Below, one piece after another: positions 1 to 60,099 of a DNA stretch of 64,000 nt (positions are counted from its first letter, which is position 1; every line of letters begins with the position of its first letter). The stretch is taken from the NCBI GenBank assembly GCA_026182355.1, contig JAPFBL010001617.1, positions 2,232,001 to 2,296,000 of the forward strand. Direction: 5' to 3'. Source of the DNA: Hermatobates lingyangjiaoensis. Its lineage: Eukaryota > Arthropoda > Insecta > Hemiptera > Hermatobatidae. The notes under the pieces are model-generated. The model was not told the DNA's origin. It searched no databases and saw only the letters and a list, made by a program, of their open reading frames with translations. Made by a program: the position numbers and the translations under genes.

Positions 1-1190
1 AAAAACTGGATATTTGTCAACAAACATAACTCCTGTTTCTTGAGGAAAGAGTTCATTCGTCACACTTCAATATTACCCAAAGATGCTATGATTCATAAAC
101 ACAAAATATCTTACAACTGAGATTAAGTTTTGTTCAAGGATGCAATATATAAATTGATTAGAGTATTTTGTGAGATTAATCATTCAATGGAAAGCGACGG
201 AAATATATGTTTATTTACAATGAATTTTTACTTATGAAAATATTATTCCTCTTATATCCCATATAAATCAACAAATTAAATACATTTTTCAATTATACTT
301 CTATACATCAATTTTATTTCAGTGGATTCACTGAAAAAATTTTAAGTCAATGTAAAGAATGTAAAAATATTAATAAATTCGAGAAGTATAGCAGGTGATT
401 CGTTAATCTAGGATAAACAATCAGTTTTTATAGCGTTAGTGCTCTTTGCCGAGATTGAAATTTCATAAAAAAATTTGTATTACTTGTTAATTTTTTGTTT
501 CATTTTTGGGAAAAATTCTATGTTCTTTTAATAAGCCGTTTTGCGTCAAAAAGCATTTTCTGAAAACAGAAAATGTACAGTAATGCCCGTTTCGTGAATG
601 CAATTTTCATAAAAATTATCTCAACCCATTCTTCTCTGAATGTTCTATTCTTAGATGTAGTTTCATTTTGATCCGTCAAACTGTGTGGCTTGTATCGCTC
701 CCACGATTTCAACCTAAGCTTTTTGGTTGAATTACGGGTAAAAATTTTTATATTTTATTGAAGAAAATGTTTGTTGAGGTTTTAATAAACTGAATGTATT
801 TTTCTTTTATTGGTTTTGTATCCTCAATGATAGATTAGATAGATTTTTCAGACTCTAGAATTAGTAGTTTAGTATGAAAAAAATGAAGTCTAAAAGCTGG
901 TTTTGGGCAAAAAAAAGTGACTCCCATCATGCATAATTGCTCCCAAAAAATTGGGATCATCTGCACTATGAGACCCATTTTTGTGTAAAATATCAACTTA
1001 ATCCATGAAAGAGTCTGGACCGTAGCATGGCCACAAACTATGGATACATACTCACACACCCACCCACTCACAAACACACAGAAGTCATCGAAAAAACTTC
1101 ATAAACCGACTTCTGGGACCTCAAAACATATAATTCCGTCAAAATCTCGAGATCGAATTTTTGACGATTACTATACTTTACTTATATAGT
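1..1190 (+). repeat. Noncoding interspersed repeat 'R', copy 1 (5' end cut by window)
   Basis: Aligns by eye along its length with 5160-6035 and 30800-31895; shared landmarks are the opening block at 1-110, a stretch rich in cacacacc near 1050-1080, and a terminal block that reads ctcgagatcgaattttt before a palindromic TTTACTATA/AGTAAA-type end at 1170-1196. No credible ORF is shared by the copies; the two short - strand ORFs here are not conserved in copies 2 and 3. I read it as a non-autonomous transposon. The class is not recognised. Confidence 0.7.
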
Positions 1191-1287
1191 AAAGTAAAAA
1201 TGAAAACAGAGAAAAGAAAAAAAAATATTTTTCAAAGTATTTGTTGCATTTCTTGTTAAGTGTTTAAAATAAAATTGTTCTTTTTAG

Positions 1288-1416
1288 GTTCATAAAGTCC
1301 TCTGTGGTAGTCCTGCTGATAGAGATGGAAGAATTAAAAAAGGCGACAGAATTTTGTCCATCAATGGCAAAAGTTTGAAAGGGATAACACACAGGGAATC
1401 AATGGCAATTTTAAAG
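1288..1416 (+). CDS. PDZ gene exon a
   Basis: Acceptor tttttag before 1288, donor gtataa after 1416; 43 codons, phase 0 at both ends. Encodes the middle and alpha-helix of the penultimate PDZ ([20 protein letters not shown]). Confidence 0.85.
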
Positions 1417-4400
1417 GTATAACAAGCTAGTTATTGGAAATGGTATTGTGTTATCTTTTATTTTGCTAATTAATATTTCTAATACCACAGAGGTTAGTGC
1501 AAGTTATTTGAAGAACTCGATATGTTCAGTATTTCCTGATGTTAGAATGGCATATTCTTAGTATTAGGGTTATTTTTTGCCTTTTTAATTAATTATTTAA
1601 TTCTTTCACAAGCTGAAACAATTTAAATCTTATTATTAATATTGCGTACAGTTTAACAGAGAAGTTTAAATTCATGAAATGTACTCTCTTGTTAATAGTA
1701 ATTAGAAACTTCGATATTGGACTCTAAAAGTAACATACAACATATACATAGAGGTATTCTAGCCCATAGAGCAAACACATCGATTCTGTTGTCATTAAAA
1801 ATTGGTTGCAAAGATGCTCTTAATCGAATTCATTTCCTTAGGCACTCTTGTTATTTTTATAATTATAGCCTTTGTCAGGAACAATTTTGCTTAAAATGTG
1901 AAATTATTTAAAAATTGAAATTCATGGACCGCTGATTTCAGTCTCACAGCTTTCTGCAGTCTAACAAGTACTTAAGTTATTTTTTTAATGTTGTCCATTA
2001 GGTTAAATAAAATTTGCCAACCTGAATGAATGATTTTAAAAGGACTGAATACGCTTTATTATGATTATTTCATTGAATAAATTAATGGTTAAATCTTACT
2101 GAATATAGTGAATGTTGATACTTTTGTTTGTTGATATAGTTTCTTTTTTTTTTTTTATTCAGACACCCCGCTCTGAAGTAGTCATGGTCGTGTCACGTCT
2201 AAGGTGTGATATATCAGAAGAAGGGAGCACATTATACAATAAACCATTTGCTAATACAAATACCAAGATACAACCGAAGATACCTGAACATTCGAGCATC
2301 ACGAATGAAAAAGGTATGGTTTTTATCAATAAACAAAATTAATATTATTAAACATTAAATTATAAAGCATTCTATTAATTTATAAAATGATATGTTTAAG
2401 TATTAAATATCCTTCCTTCATTCCTGGAGTGTTATTGGTGCAGTAAAGTAGGCCTAAAAAAATCTCAAATAACCATGAATATAGAAAACTTTCAACTTTA
2501 CTATAAGTAAAGGATAGTAATCATTCAAAAATCCGATTTCCAGATTTTGACGAATTTACACGCTTTGAAGCCCCTTGAGTTTTTCCTTTAATCTTTTTTA
2601 ACAATGTCGGTATGTGTGGGATGGTGAGTGAGTAAAGTTTGTGAACACGCTACATAATTGGACGGGTAATTTTTATTTTACGCATAAAAATAGCCCTTAT
2701 AGTGTAGATGAGCTTATAGTTATTGGGCAATATTCCCTCGTGGGCTGTCCGCTTTATTGCTATCATGCACCTTTAAATAATATTTTCTTTCTTCTAACTA
2801 CTGATTTTAGATAGTTGATATGTTGCAGCTATTATTGAACTTATATTAGCATTAATTAAAAAAAAATCCAAATTTTTCGATGTAAGAAATGGTGAATTTT
2901 GTGTAAAAATCTCAGTGTATGGAATTTGAAAGCTTGTGAACATTACTACTGATTACTGCTACATGAAAGCTTATAATAAGCTGTTACTGATTATTATAAG
3001 TAATTATATTAATAATATTATATGATTTAATTATTTATATAATTACATATATAAATTAATATTAATTATATGAATGATTATTTATATTAATTACATTCAT
3101 TAATATAAATGAAGTAATTAATTATGTGACTTACTTTTACCATTGAGAATACATCTAAAATTTAGTCACACTGAAATAAATAAAATTAAATTGATTATGA
3201 GCGGGTTTGATTCATATGTTTCCTTAGAATAAATGTCAGTGCATTCAGTCCAGATAGTTTCAATTGACTTACAGAATCCCTCATCAAAATTTAGCCGCAA
3301 GTATGTTATTAAGCTTCAGCATATATTTTATAAAATTCTCAAGTACTTTCTATTAGTTAATTTGAAAATGTATGGCATTTTTAAAACTATTTCAGTGAAT
3401 ACTTATTGGAGTACAAATTTCAGCGTGTACAACTGCTTGTATATGTTTTTCGGTTAGGCCATTACACTGTTATTACTGTATGGGAACGGTTTTGTTAAAT
3501 AATTGCAGGAAAATTATAAATATATATGATATTTATAGTTATTACAAATTTAGAGTATAAGTATGGTGACGTAGATAAGTTATATTTTTTTGAACGAATA
3601 CATTCAAAGAATGATTTTTTGCTTTTTAACATGTACATCATTATTTTTTAAGTTGGTTACTATAAAGTATTGTGATGAAAGAATCATATTTTCAAATATT
3701 AATGGAAATTCACATTTGGAGGTACACTCAACTTATTGTTTATTATGTCTATCGAAAGTGTTAAAGAAACCTATATGTTCCACAGTTTGGCAATTTGACA
3801 AACGTAATACTTTATGTGATAGAGAAACCCATTGGTTTTGTGTAATATTGAAGTCTGGGAAATATACTTTACTGTATTTTATCTCCAAACGGGTCCTAAT
3901 TTTAACCCGGTCTTCTGGCTAATCTAGAAACTTTAAAGATCCTACTTTAAACTTTAAAGAAACTTTAAAGTATTGTCTAAATATGAGTATTGCTTAAGAA
4001 AAATGCCACAAATTTTGAATGTTGGATGAGGAAATGTTACACGAAAAAGGACAAATAATCTGTAATTATTTCTAACATTATGCTATAATAATGATCACAT
4101 TTTCGTTATAATTGATGAGATTGATATTATCCACACTCAAATAAAATTTAATAATCTGATAGTGAATGAATTGATCATTCTTTACGTATAGTTAAGTTGA
4201 GTGTGTTGGAGTATGAGACCACTCAATAATTTGAACATTCTCATTAGGGTTTTATACTGAGTATGTTCAGCAGTAAGATATAAAGTTAATTTGATATTGA
4301 TATTTGATATTGGGTATAAATATCTATGGGACGCCTTAAAAATGTATAGCATGTAAGTAAGCACTAATGGTATAGAATATATAATATCCCATTTACGCAT

Positions 4401-7389
4401 AATATAAATGTTTAAATGGGAGATGTTTATTAGCCTTTCATTGCTGGAGATAGTCCAGTTAGTGACTGATCCACTTATCAATATATATGATTATTTTTGT
4501 ATATCACACCACTGTTGCAAATAAAATTATGTTAGTATAACTACAGCAGTAATATCATTTTTGAAAAGCGAAAAGTGTAATTTCGTGTTACGAAATAATC
4601 TGTTACAGGAGAAAATGGCTTTTGTTCCAATTGTCAGTGGATTTCTTACATCCTTTACCTGACCTCGTTCTACATTGAATATTTAAGTTAAAGTTTCCCA
4701 TTTAAAACTTGAAAATATTCCTATTTAGACTGAAAAATGTAAGAAAAAAATGTTTTAAGATAATTTTCAATTTAAGATGTAGGATAATTTCATTTATTAT
4801 TTCTCAAAAACTGTTTTCAGTTTGGAATTATGTTATACATTTTTTGGTCATTTATAAATTTATTTATATTTGGAATTTTATGGCATGCTAGTGTTTTATA
4901 AAAAATCACTTTATTTTCTTTCATTAATTATTTTATTATCAAAAATCCAATTTACTCTGAACAAGTATTATCTTTTACCTGCATGCTGTACTGTATTATA
5001 AGGTTGCTGTAAATGGATATTAAGAAAAAATATAGTAGTAATTAACCAGTTATGCATACTCAAATCAAATTCAAAGCCGGTTTTTCAGTGTAACTTAAAA
5101 CTTTTATAGCTGGAAGCTTGAAATTTTTAAAAGTAATAGATATGAACTATTAGACTAGAATAGTGAAAACACAGGACATTTGACAACACATAATAGTTCT
5201 TTCTTGAGGAGCTATAATGTGTTGCATTCCTCACACTTCAATATTACCAAAAGTTAACATTATTCATAAAAACAAAAAATTTTCGTCTGATATTAAGTTT
5301 TGTTCAGGGTGCAACTTATAGATTGATTAGAGCATTTTGTGAAACAAATCCATCATACCATAGTAAGCTTCGGAAATTATGTTTGAATGGGGTTAATTTT
5401 TTACGTGTAAGAATTTTATTCTCTTATATCTCCTCATATTAAGTTCTTAAATTATTTAAAAAAAATTTCATTAAACCTGTAAACATCAATTCACTCAAAA
5501 AATTAAATTAAAGTTCTATTTCTAGGTATAGTTTCATTTCTACCTGTCAAACGGTGTGGCTTGTATCGCTCTCCCAAGCTTTCAGATTGAATTATAAGTC
5601 AACATTTTTACATATTATTGAAAAAAAGTCTTTCCTGTTGTTTTAAAAATCTGGGAATATTTTTTTTTATTGATTTTCAAGTCTCAACGATAATGACAAA
5701 ATTTCAAGGCTCTAGAATTAGAATTTAGGAGAAAAAACATGTCTAAAAACACATTTTTAGCAAAAAAAGTGACTTTTCCATTATGCATAGTTGCTCCCAA
5801 ACTATGCAGCACGTCTACACTATGAGGCCTATCTTTGTGTAAAATATCAGTTTGTATCATATCAAGATTCTGGACTGTAGCGTGCCCACAAACTTTGGAT
5901 ACTTACTCACCCACCACACAGACATCATCGAAAAAACTTCATAAAACGACTTTTGTGAAAACATATAATTCCATCAAAATCTCGAGATCGAATTTTTTCA
6001 CGATCACTACACTTCATTTATAGTAAAATAATAATTATTATTTTGAAAAACTATTGTATTTTACGTTTATTTTACTTGAGGAAGTAAGGTAAATAATTTA
6101 TTTATTTACTTTTTAGGTACCTCAGCAATGTGGGGCCCTGTAATAACAGTCACTCTTACAAAAGATGGAGCTGGTCTTGGATTTAGCTTAGAAGGTGGAA
6201 AAGATTCTCCTATTGGAGATCAACCTCTTACTGTTAAGAAAATATTCACAGGTGAACATGAATTGTCCATAAAATTATTTAACTTGGAATAACTTCGTTT
6301 AACTTAAGTAATAGTCTTTGATTCTATACTGAGGTAGCAGACGACAGTATTACTGCTATTGCAGACAGCAGAGCACACCAAACAGCTGTGATATCTTTCG
6401 CGTTTTTTCTCCGTCTCAATTTCAAACCTTTTCAACTAGGAAAGTCTGACAGCAGTAATAAATAATACAGTCGTTCACTAAGATTGTGGAACCTTTTAAG
6501 TCATACATTCTGTCAGTATAATTGACACAGGTATAATAGAAGTGTTGAAACGGACATTCCCTAACGAGATACTTTGATGTCAACTGAACTGGTGTATGGT
6601 TATAGTATAGAAGGAGAAGATATATTTAAAGTATATAGATAGAAAATAAATCATAAGAAGAATACAATCTATATTTAAGAAGTCATGACATATAAAGAAT
6701 AATGTTTTTCAATTTAACCAAAACCGACAATTTAGTCTTTTATGACAGTTATTGTCTGTAATCAAGAAACTTAATAATTTAGAATTAATATAATAGAAAA
6801 CTAATTAGAAAATATTTAAAACACGCTTATTGAACGATACAGTATATATTCATGACATCAACAAATAGTATATCACACTTTCAAAACAAGAATTAAGTTT
6901 TTCTCCAAGGGTTGGAATGCAAAATTGCATGGGTTGCTTTGCAAAATTTAAAATTGTTTCAACAGCCTTTCTTCAGTCTATTTTGAAATTTATTCAAAAT
7001 TATCCCTAGTCATATCTCAATCAATTAATATAATAGGTAAGAATGATTCGATAGTACGCTTACTTAAAGTTGAATGTAGACTACACCAATTTTTCTTACT
7101 AAAACTTCTTGTTTTGTGAGAAAAAAAAAACCTATTTTTTCGTTATTTCTTCCCTCTTTATCCTTCGACGCACACACATGTACACATTTATGTTTATTAA
7201 TGTCTATATTATTGCCTAGGTGGTTGTGCCGAAAAATCGGGATTAATTTTTGCTGGAGATGAATTATTGGCAGTTAACAATTCTGAACTCAGTGGACTTT
7301 CAAGGATTGAAGCTTGGGCATTAATGAAAAAACTTCCCGATGGAAAGGTACAATTGAACATTAGGCACCCGTGTAGTATTCACTATTAA
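1288..7389 (+). CDS. PDZ-domain protein, C-terminal part (pro-interleukin-16-like)
   Basis: Four exons (1288-1416, 2163-2313, 6117-6251, 7220-7389) join in consistent phase (0, 1, 1) to a TAA stop at 7387-7389 and give 194 residues. Exons 1-2 hold the second half of one PDZ domain ([17 protein letters not shown], then the last strand EVVMVVSRL). A polar linker follows. Exons 3-4 hold a complete second PDZ with carboxylate-binding loop GLGFSLEGG, then GDELLAVNN and a final strand VQLNIRH. The [10 protein letters not shown] loop and the phrase [17 protein letters not shown] resemble the last PDZ of pro-interleukin-16 and related multi-PDZ scaffolds. By family this is a cytoplasmic adaptor that binds C-terminal peptides of partner proteins. 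The start codon and upstream domains lie before the window. Splice sites are GT-AG throughout. The PDZ calls are firm; the IL-16 orthology is a family-level inference. Confidence 0.85.
2163..2313 (+). CDS. PDZ gene exon b
   Basis: A long T-rich tract and cag precede 2163; donor gtatgg follows 2313. The exon supplies the last strand of the first PDZ ([10 protein letters not shown]) and a polar linker; it leaves one base of a codon. Confidence 0.8.
2476..2720 (-). repeat. Repeat R, inverted old fragment
   Basis: From 2478 the + strand reads TTTACTATAAGTAAAG and continues as a diverged reverse complement of 1020-1196 (for example gattttgacgaattt near 2555 mirrors aattccgtcaaaatc near 1130). Only the terminal about 240 bases are visible. 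It lies in the intron between PDZ exons b and c. Confidence 0.65.
2721..4180. other. PDZ gene intron, no gene seen
   Basis: AT-rich intron. At 2990-3125 there is a dense set of tta/taa inverted repeats (low-complexity AT DNA). The 110-codon + frame at 3590-3922 has no recognisable domain or splice logic and is not called. Confidence 0.5.
4370..6035 (+). repeat. Repeat R, copy 2
   Basis: Collinear with copy 3: 4381-4500 matches 29985-30115, 4560-4690 matches 30180-30300, and 5160-6035 matches 30800-31895. It ends with a weak version of the palindromic terminus near 6018-6035. Several insertions and deletions relative to copy 3 show it is old. It lies in the intron just before PDZ exon c. Confidence 0.7.
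6117..6251 (+). CDS. PDZ gene exon c
   Basis: Acceptor ttttag before 6117, donor gtgaac after 6251. Starts the final [23 protein letters not shown] followed by [17 protein letters not shown]. The GLGF-type binding loop is intact. Confidence 0.9.
6252..7219 (+). other. PDZ gene intron, nothing recognised
   Basis: About 970 bases of AT-rich intron between the two halves of the last PDZ. No ORF, RNA gene or repeat shared with the rest of the window was seen. Confidence 0.5.
7220..7389 (+). CDS. PDZ gene terminal exon d
   Basis: Acceptor gcctag before 7220; reads [20 protein letters not shown] and on to [13 protein letters not shown], then TAA. Completes the last PDZ about 10 residues before the C terminus, as in pro-IL-16 relatives. 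Confidence 0.9.
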
Positions 7390-8230
7390 ACTTTGATTTA
7401 TTTGTATCTAAAGGATAGTATACGTGAATAATTATCTCTGTACTTTTCTGTATTATCAATTTTGTTTTTAAGAGCTTAGGCTTTGTTTATGTATTGAATT
7501 AAATTGCTAATCTTAAAGTTCCTTTTTTATAGTATAACATATATTGTAATTTGGCATCGAGTTTACGAATGTTCAAAAATATCATATCGTACACGGGGAT
7601 GTATAAAGTGTGTTTACAGTAATACATACCTATTTGAGTCATTTTTAGTCACCTTTTAGGGAGAACAAAGAGAACAGAATTGGGGTACTTCTTCATAACT
7701 ACAAAGGATAAGAGCAACAATTTTAAATTTATTTTTTTAAAATGTTCAATTTACTCAGGAAAATGACTCATCAGATATGCATTGTTTATGTTGTAATCTA
7801 CTTACTTACTTGTTATCTACCCCTCCATTCCATGGTATAATGGTTTACAGTATATGGGTAACTATTAATATATCAACAGTTGTGATGCTATTCATGATAG
7901 TTATATTAAGTACCTTCTTTTCTATTTATTCTATTACGTACTATTACTTCTCACAAAGGCAAAGAATATTTTAACAAGAAAACTTGTAATATCTGTGATA
8001 ATATTTATCTTTGTTTGTATTGTAATATAATGTCCATCATTAATTATTTTTGGTATAGTAGGCACTGCTACAAATAATATTGTTATATTAATTATGATGT
8101 TTAAATTGAAATTTACTTGAAGTGATATTTGGAGTTTAAATTTTATTTTTTTTAAATCACTCGCATTTTAGTTGTATATTAGTTTGAGTGTGCCATTTAT
8201 TATGTAAATAAACTGTTTTCATATTATTTA
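7390..8230 (+). other. Probable 3' UTR of the PDZ gene
   Basis: Runs from the stop to about 20 bases past a canonical AATAAA at 8207-8212. The hydrophobic 65-codon frame at 7777-7974 lies inside it and is not called. No other polyadenylation signal is as well placed, but alternatives cannot be excluded. Confidence 0.5.
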
Positions 8231-9453
8231 ACAAAGTATTATAAATTCTGAAATATGTTATTTTCCTGTTTTTGTACTTAACCCAAGATCAACGGGAACT
8301 ACTAGAAATAGTAAACACAGAAAAAAATGTAAGTAATGGCAGACATCTAAAAATATTTGTTAGTAGCTCCTTATTCCGAGATACATACTCTTGTATACTT
8401 GTTTTGCAATGTATGAACCTAATTTTATAATTTGCATACGATAATTAACAAGAGGGAACTTCTTCATGACCTACAGCCTGTAGTCATAAGCATGTGAGAG
8501 AGTACACCCGTAGCTAATGATGCATATGGCTGGAAAAACACTGAAACTAGTGTTACAAAATTCAACTCTACACAGTGTTCATGTACACAAGTCCTTGTCT
8601 CCCTCCCAATGTACAAACAGAACCGAAACACTTGCCATGGTAAGCTAAAAACCTGCCAAGCAAGGGTAAAAAACAGGCTTTTACAAGTTTGATTAGAAAA
8701 AAAAAATAATTTGAAATACTCTTAAAAATAAAAACATCCATTATAGTAAAAGGAAGACAGCAATATTATATTTGGTTTACCAATGGTAGGCAAACAGAAA
8801 TGACTGGTTTTAAAAAAATCAACTAATGTTAGAAGGTTTCTTCATCAATGCTGGTTACAGTAATATTAGTACATGACTCATTATGTATTTTTTAAAAAAC
8901 GATGAAAGAAATGATAATAATGTTTAACATTTATTGTTCATATTAGAAAATACATTAAAACTTATAATCTACAGTAATGTTTTAACTTAAGTTTTAAACA
9001 CATCTATAAAATACTCAGAATAAACAAAATATAAACCATATACATTACATTTCTTTATATTTTAGTTCAGTTCTTACATATTACATTGAACCTAAGTGTT
9101 ACTTACATGTTTAAGGTTATATTTTATGTTAAAAAAAAATTAATTCCTATTAGAGAACATAAGAAGAAAAAGAAAATAACACAGCCACAAAATTAAGCAA
9201 GTGGAAAATTGTTAATACCATGATTGAAACTTCAAATACCAGTAGGATTTATTTCAGAAATATACAGGTTAAATTAACTTATACATCAAAATAAACTATA
9301 AAGAAATAAATGTACAGCTTCTATACGAGCAATAATTTATTATCCAATGAATGTGGTAGTAAACCACTACAGTAAGTAAAGATGTTATTCAAGTAAACAA
9401 GTCTTAAAATCAGTTCTATAAACTATGTTATGTGTTGTTACAATATATACAAG
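8231..9453. other. Convergent intergenic region and msps 3' UTR
   Basis: AT-rich DNA between the two convergent genes. On the - strand an AATAAA (tttatt on +, 9337-9342) about 110 bases beyond the msps stop is a plausible polyadenylation signal. No ORF or RNA gene seen. Confidence 0.4.
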
Positions 9454-58576
<49,123 letters not shown>

Positions 58577-58659
58577 CTGAAAATATATCTAGATTTTAAT
58601 AAATTATTAAAATGTAGAACTGACAGAAAAAGCATGAAACAGTTACGGCTATATACATA

Positions 58660-58842
58660 TATATATATTTCATTAAATTGTTTGCCTATCTTTATCTTCT
58701 CATATTTCCTAGATACTTTTTCCAGTCTTCTTATTAAGACGTATCGTCTTCTTATTTCCTATAGTATCTAGGAAATATGAGAGGATAAAGATAGGCAAAC
58801 AATTTAATGAAATATGTTCAAAAGAAGGCCTGCTCCCTAAGT

Positions 58843-58843
<1 letters not shown>
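58660..58843. repeat. PLE N-terminal hairpin (two inverted copies)
   Basis: 58668-58716 and 58765-58814 are inverted copies of about 49 bases. The right arm reads SRKYERIKIGKQFNEICSKE and GLLPKYT then (HT)n; the left arm on the - strand reads the same frame to FNEI and then (YI)n. Thus both arms run into microsatellites. Confidence 0.8.
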
Positions 58844-58903
<60 letters not shown>

Positions 58904-58912
58904 ACAGGTTTG
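58844..58912. repeat. (CA)n(TA)n compound microsatellite
   Basis: About ten CA units followed by about twenty TA units, starting directly at codon Thr of LLPKYT in the PLE frame. Confidence 0.9.
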
Positions 58913-59262
58913 ATTAAATAATACGCCATATTTACGGTTGATTAGTTTCCTTGTGTATTTCTCAAGGGATCTGAATAATCTTCTTGTACAAACATCTAAA
59001 TTGAATAGAACATTTCCAAGAAGATTATTCAGATCCCTTGAGAAATACACAAGGAAACTAATCAACCGTAAATATGGCGTATTATTTAATCAAACCTTTG
59101 GAAATGTTCTATTCAATTTAGATGTTTGTACAAGAAGATTATTCAGATCCCTTGAGAAATACACAAGGAAACTAATCAACCGTAAATATGGCGTATTATT
59201 TAATCAAACCTGTATAAATGAAGGACTGCTTCCTAAATATACTAATATATATATATATATAT
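58913..59262. mobile_element. PLE N-terminal segment in three copies (inverted, direct, direct)
   Basis: Segment A (ggaaatgttctattcaattt...taatcaaacct) occurs at 59099-59212 (+), complete and inverted at 58913-59017, and its last about 80 bases again at 59018-59096 (+). The + frame reads RRLFRSLEKYTRKLINRKYG twice, then VLFNQTCINEGLLPKYTNI and (TA)n. Confidence 0.8.
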
Positions 59263-59264
59263 AT

Positions 59265-59430
59265 ATATATTGGTATAAATAGGCAGCAGATCTTCTTTTA
59301 AACAAGTATCATTAAAATTAACCGCAGTCTCGGCATTCACGATCTTAAGACTGAGAGATTCGATCCTACGAACTAACCTCCTGCTAACAGGGTTCAACTG
59401 GAAAAGGAGTTGGCCAAGTGACATGTTAAA
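59265..59430 (-). pseudogene. PLE N-terminal fragment ending in (TA)n
   Basis: - strand: MSLGQLLFQLNPVSRRLVRR, IESLSLKIVNAETAVNFNDT, CLKEDLLPIYTNI, then (YI)n. The same frame is seen at 15183-15330, 40325-40440 and 62690-62770. Confidence 0.75.
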
Positions 59431-59740
59431 TTAAAATCGATGACTCATGCTTAGTCATTGCTATAAATAGATTAAAAGGATAGTACAGGTTAATGTAAAG
59501 AGAAGGTGAAAGGTCAATAATGAACAAGAAACAAGCGGTTAGAATAAAAGAGTTGAAAGTCCAAGAAATTCAAGAAAGGCCAAGTGACATGTTAAGTTAA
59601 ACTCGATGACTCATGCTTAGTCATTGCTATAAATAGATTAAAATCGATGACTCATGCTTAGTCATTGCTAAAAATAGATTAAAAGGATAGTACAGGTTAA
59701 TATAAAGAGAAGGTTAAAGGTCAACGGTATAACTGGACTA
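59423..59740 (+). repeat. Tandem partial repeats
   Basis: The unit aaatcgatgactcatgctta gtcattgctataaatagatt occurs at about 59436, 59600 and 59641, with the flank aaggatagtacaggttaatr taaagagaaggt at 59476 and 59683. Confidence 0.75.
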
Positions 59741-59764
59741 ATAGAGAATAAATAGATTAAGAAA

Positions 59765-59767
<3 letters not shown>

Positions 59768-59798
<31 letters not shown>

Positions 59799-59826
59799 TT
59801 AATAATAATTAATAATAATAATAATT
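59768..59826. repeat. (TAA)n microsatellite
   Basis: About 18 AAT units with two interruptions. Confidence 0.9.
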
Positions 59827-60099
59827 AAGATTAATAGTAAACTAGAAAAGATATATTAAATAACGAGTTGAAAGAGAGTAAGAATTAAAAGGGAAGGTAT
59901 AGTTAGTTAGAAAAAGAAAGAAAAGTTTATAGTTAGTTAGTTATAACGAAAAGAATAATAATAATAAATATAAGAAAAGTAAACGTATTGAGTGCGCAAG
60001 CTTTCGACATCACAGATGTCATCGACGGGCGAAGTTGTTCCTAGGAGATCCAGGACGCAAAAGGCATAGGGAAGGGAAAGCAGGCAAGTAGTGGGGGTA

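Noticed and set aside
3590..3922. 110-codon frame in the PDZ intron
   Set aside because: No domain, no splice sites tying it to the gene, no repeat counterpart with the frame kept.
7777..7974. 65-codon hydrophobic frame downstream of the PDZ gene stop
   Set aside because: Lies in the probable 3' UTR; composition is what AT-rich DNA gives in a T-rich frame; no family resemblance.
59436..59680. cgatgactcatgcttagtcat hairpins as possible ribozyme cores
   Set aside because: There is no GAAA strand after the hairpin; they are better explained as tandem repeats.
59423..59840. Tandem repeats and (TAA)n as a CRISPR-like array
   Set aside because: Units are unequal, without regular spacers, in a eukaryotic intron.
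60000..60040. tcgatgacatctgtgatgtcgaaagc (in two parts) on the - strand as a PLE-C hammerhead
   Set aside because: Hairpin and GAAA are present, but the left core strand is TCGATGA, not CUGANGA, and I could not draw stem I. Left as a possible relic only.
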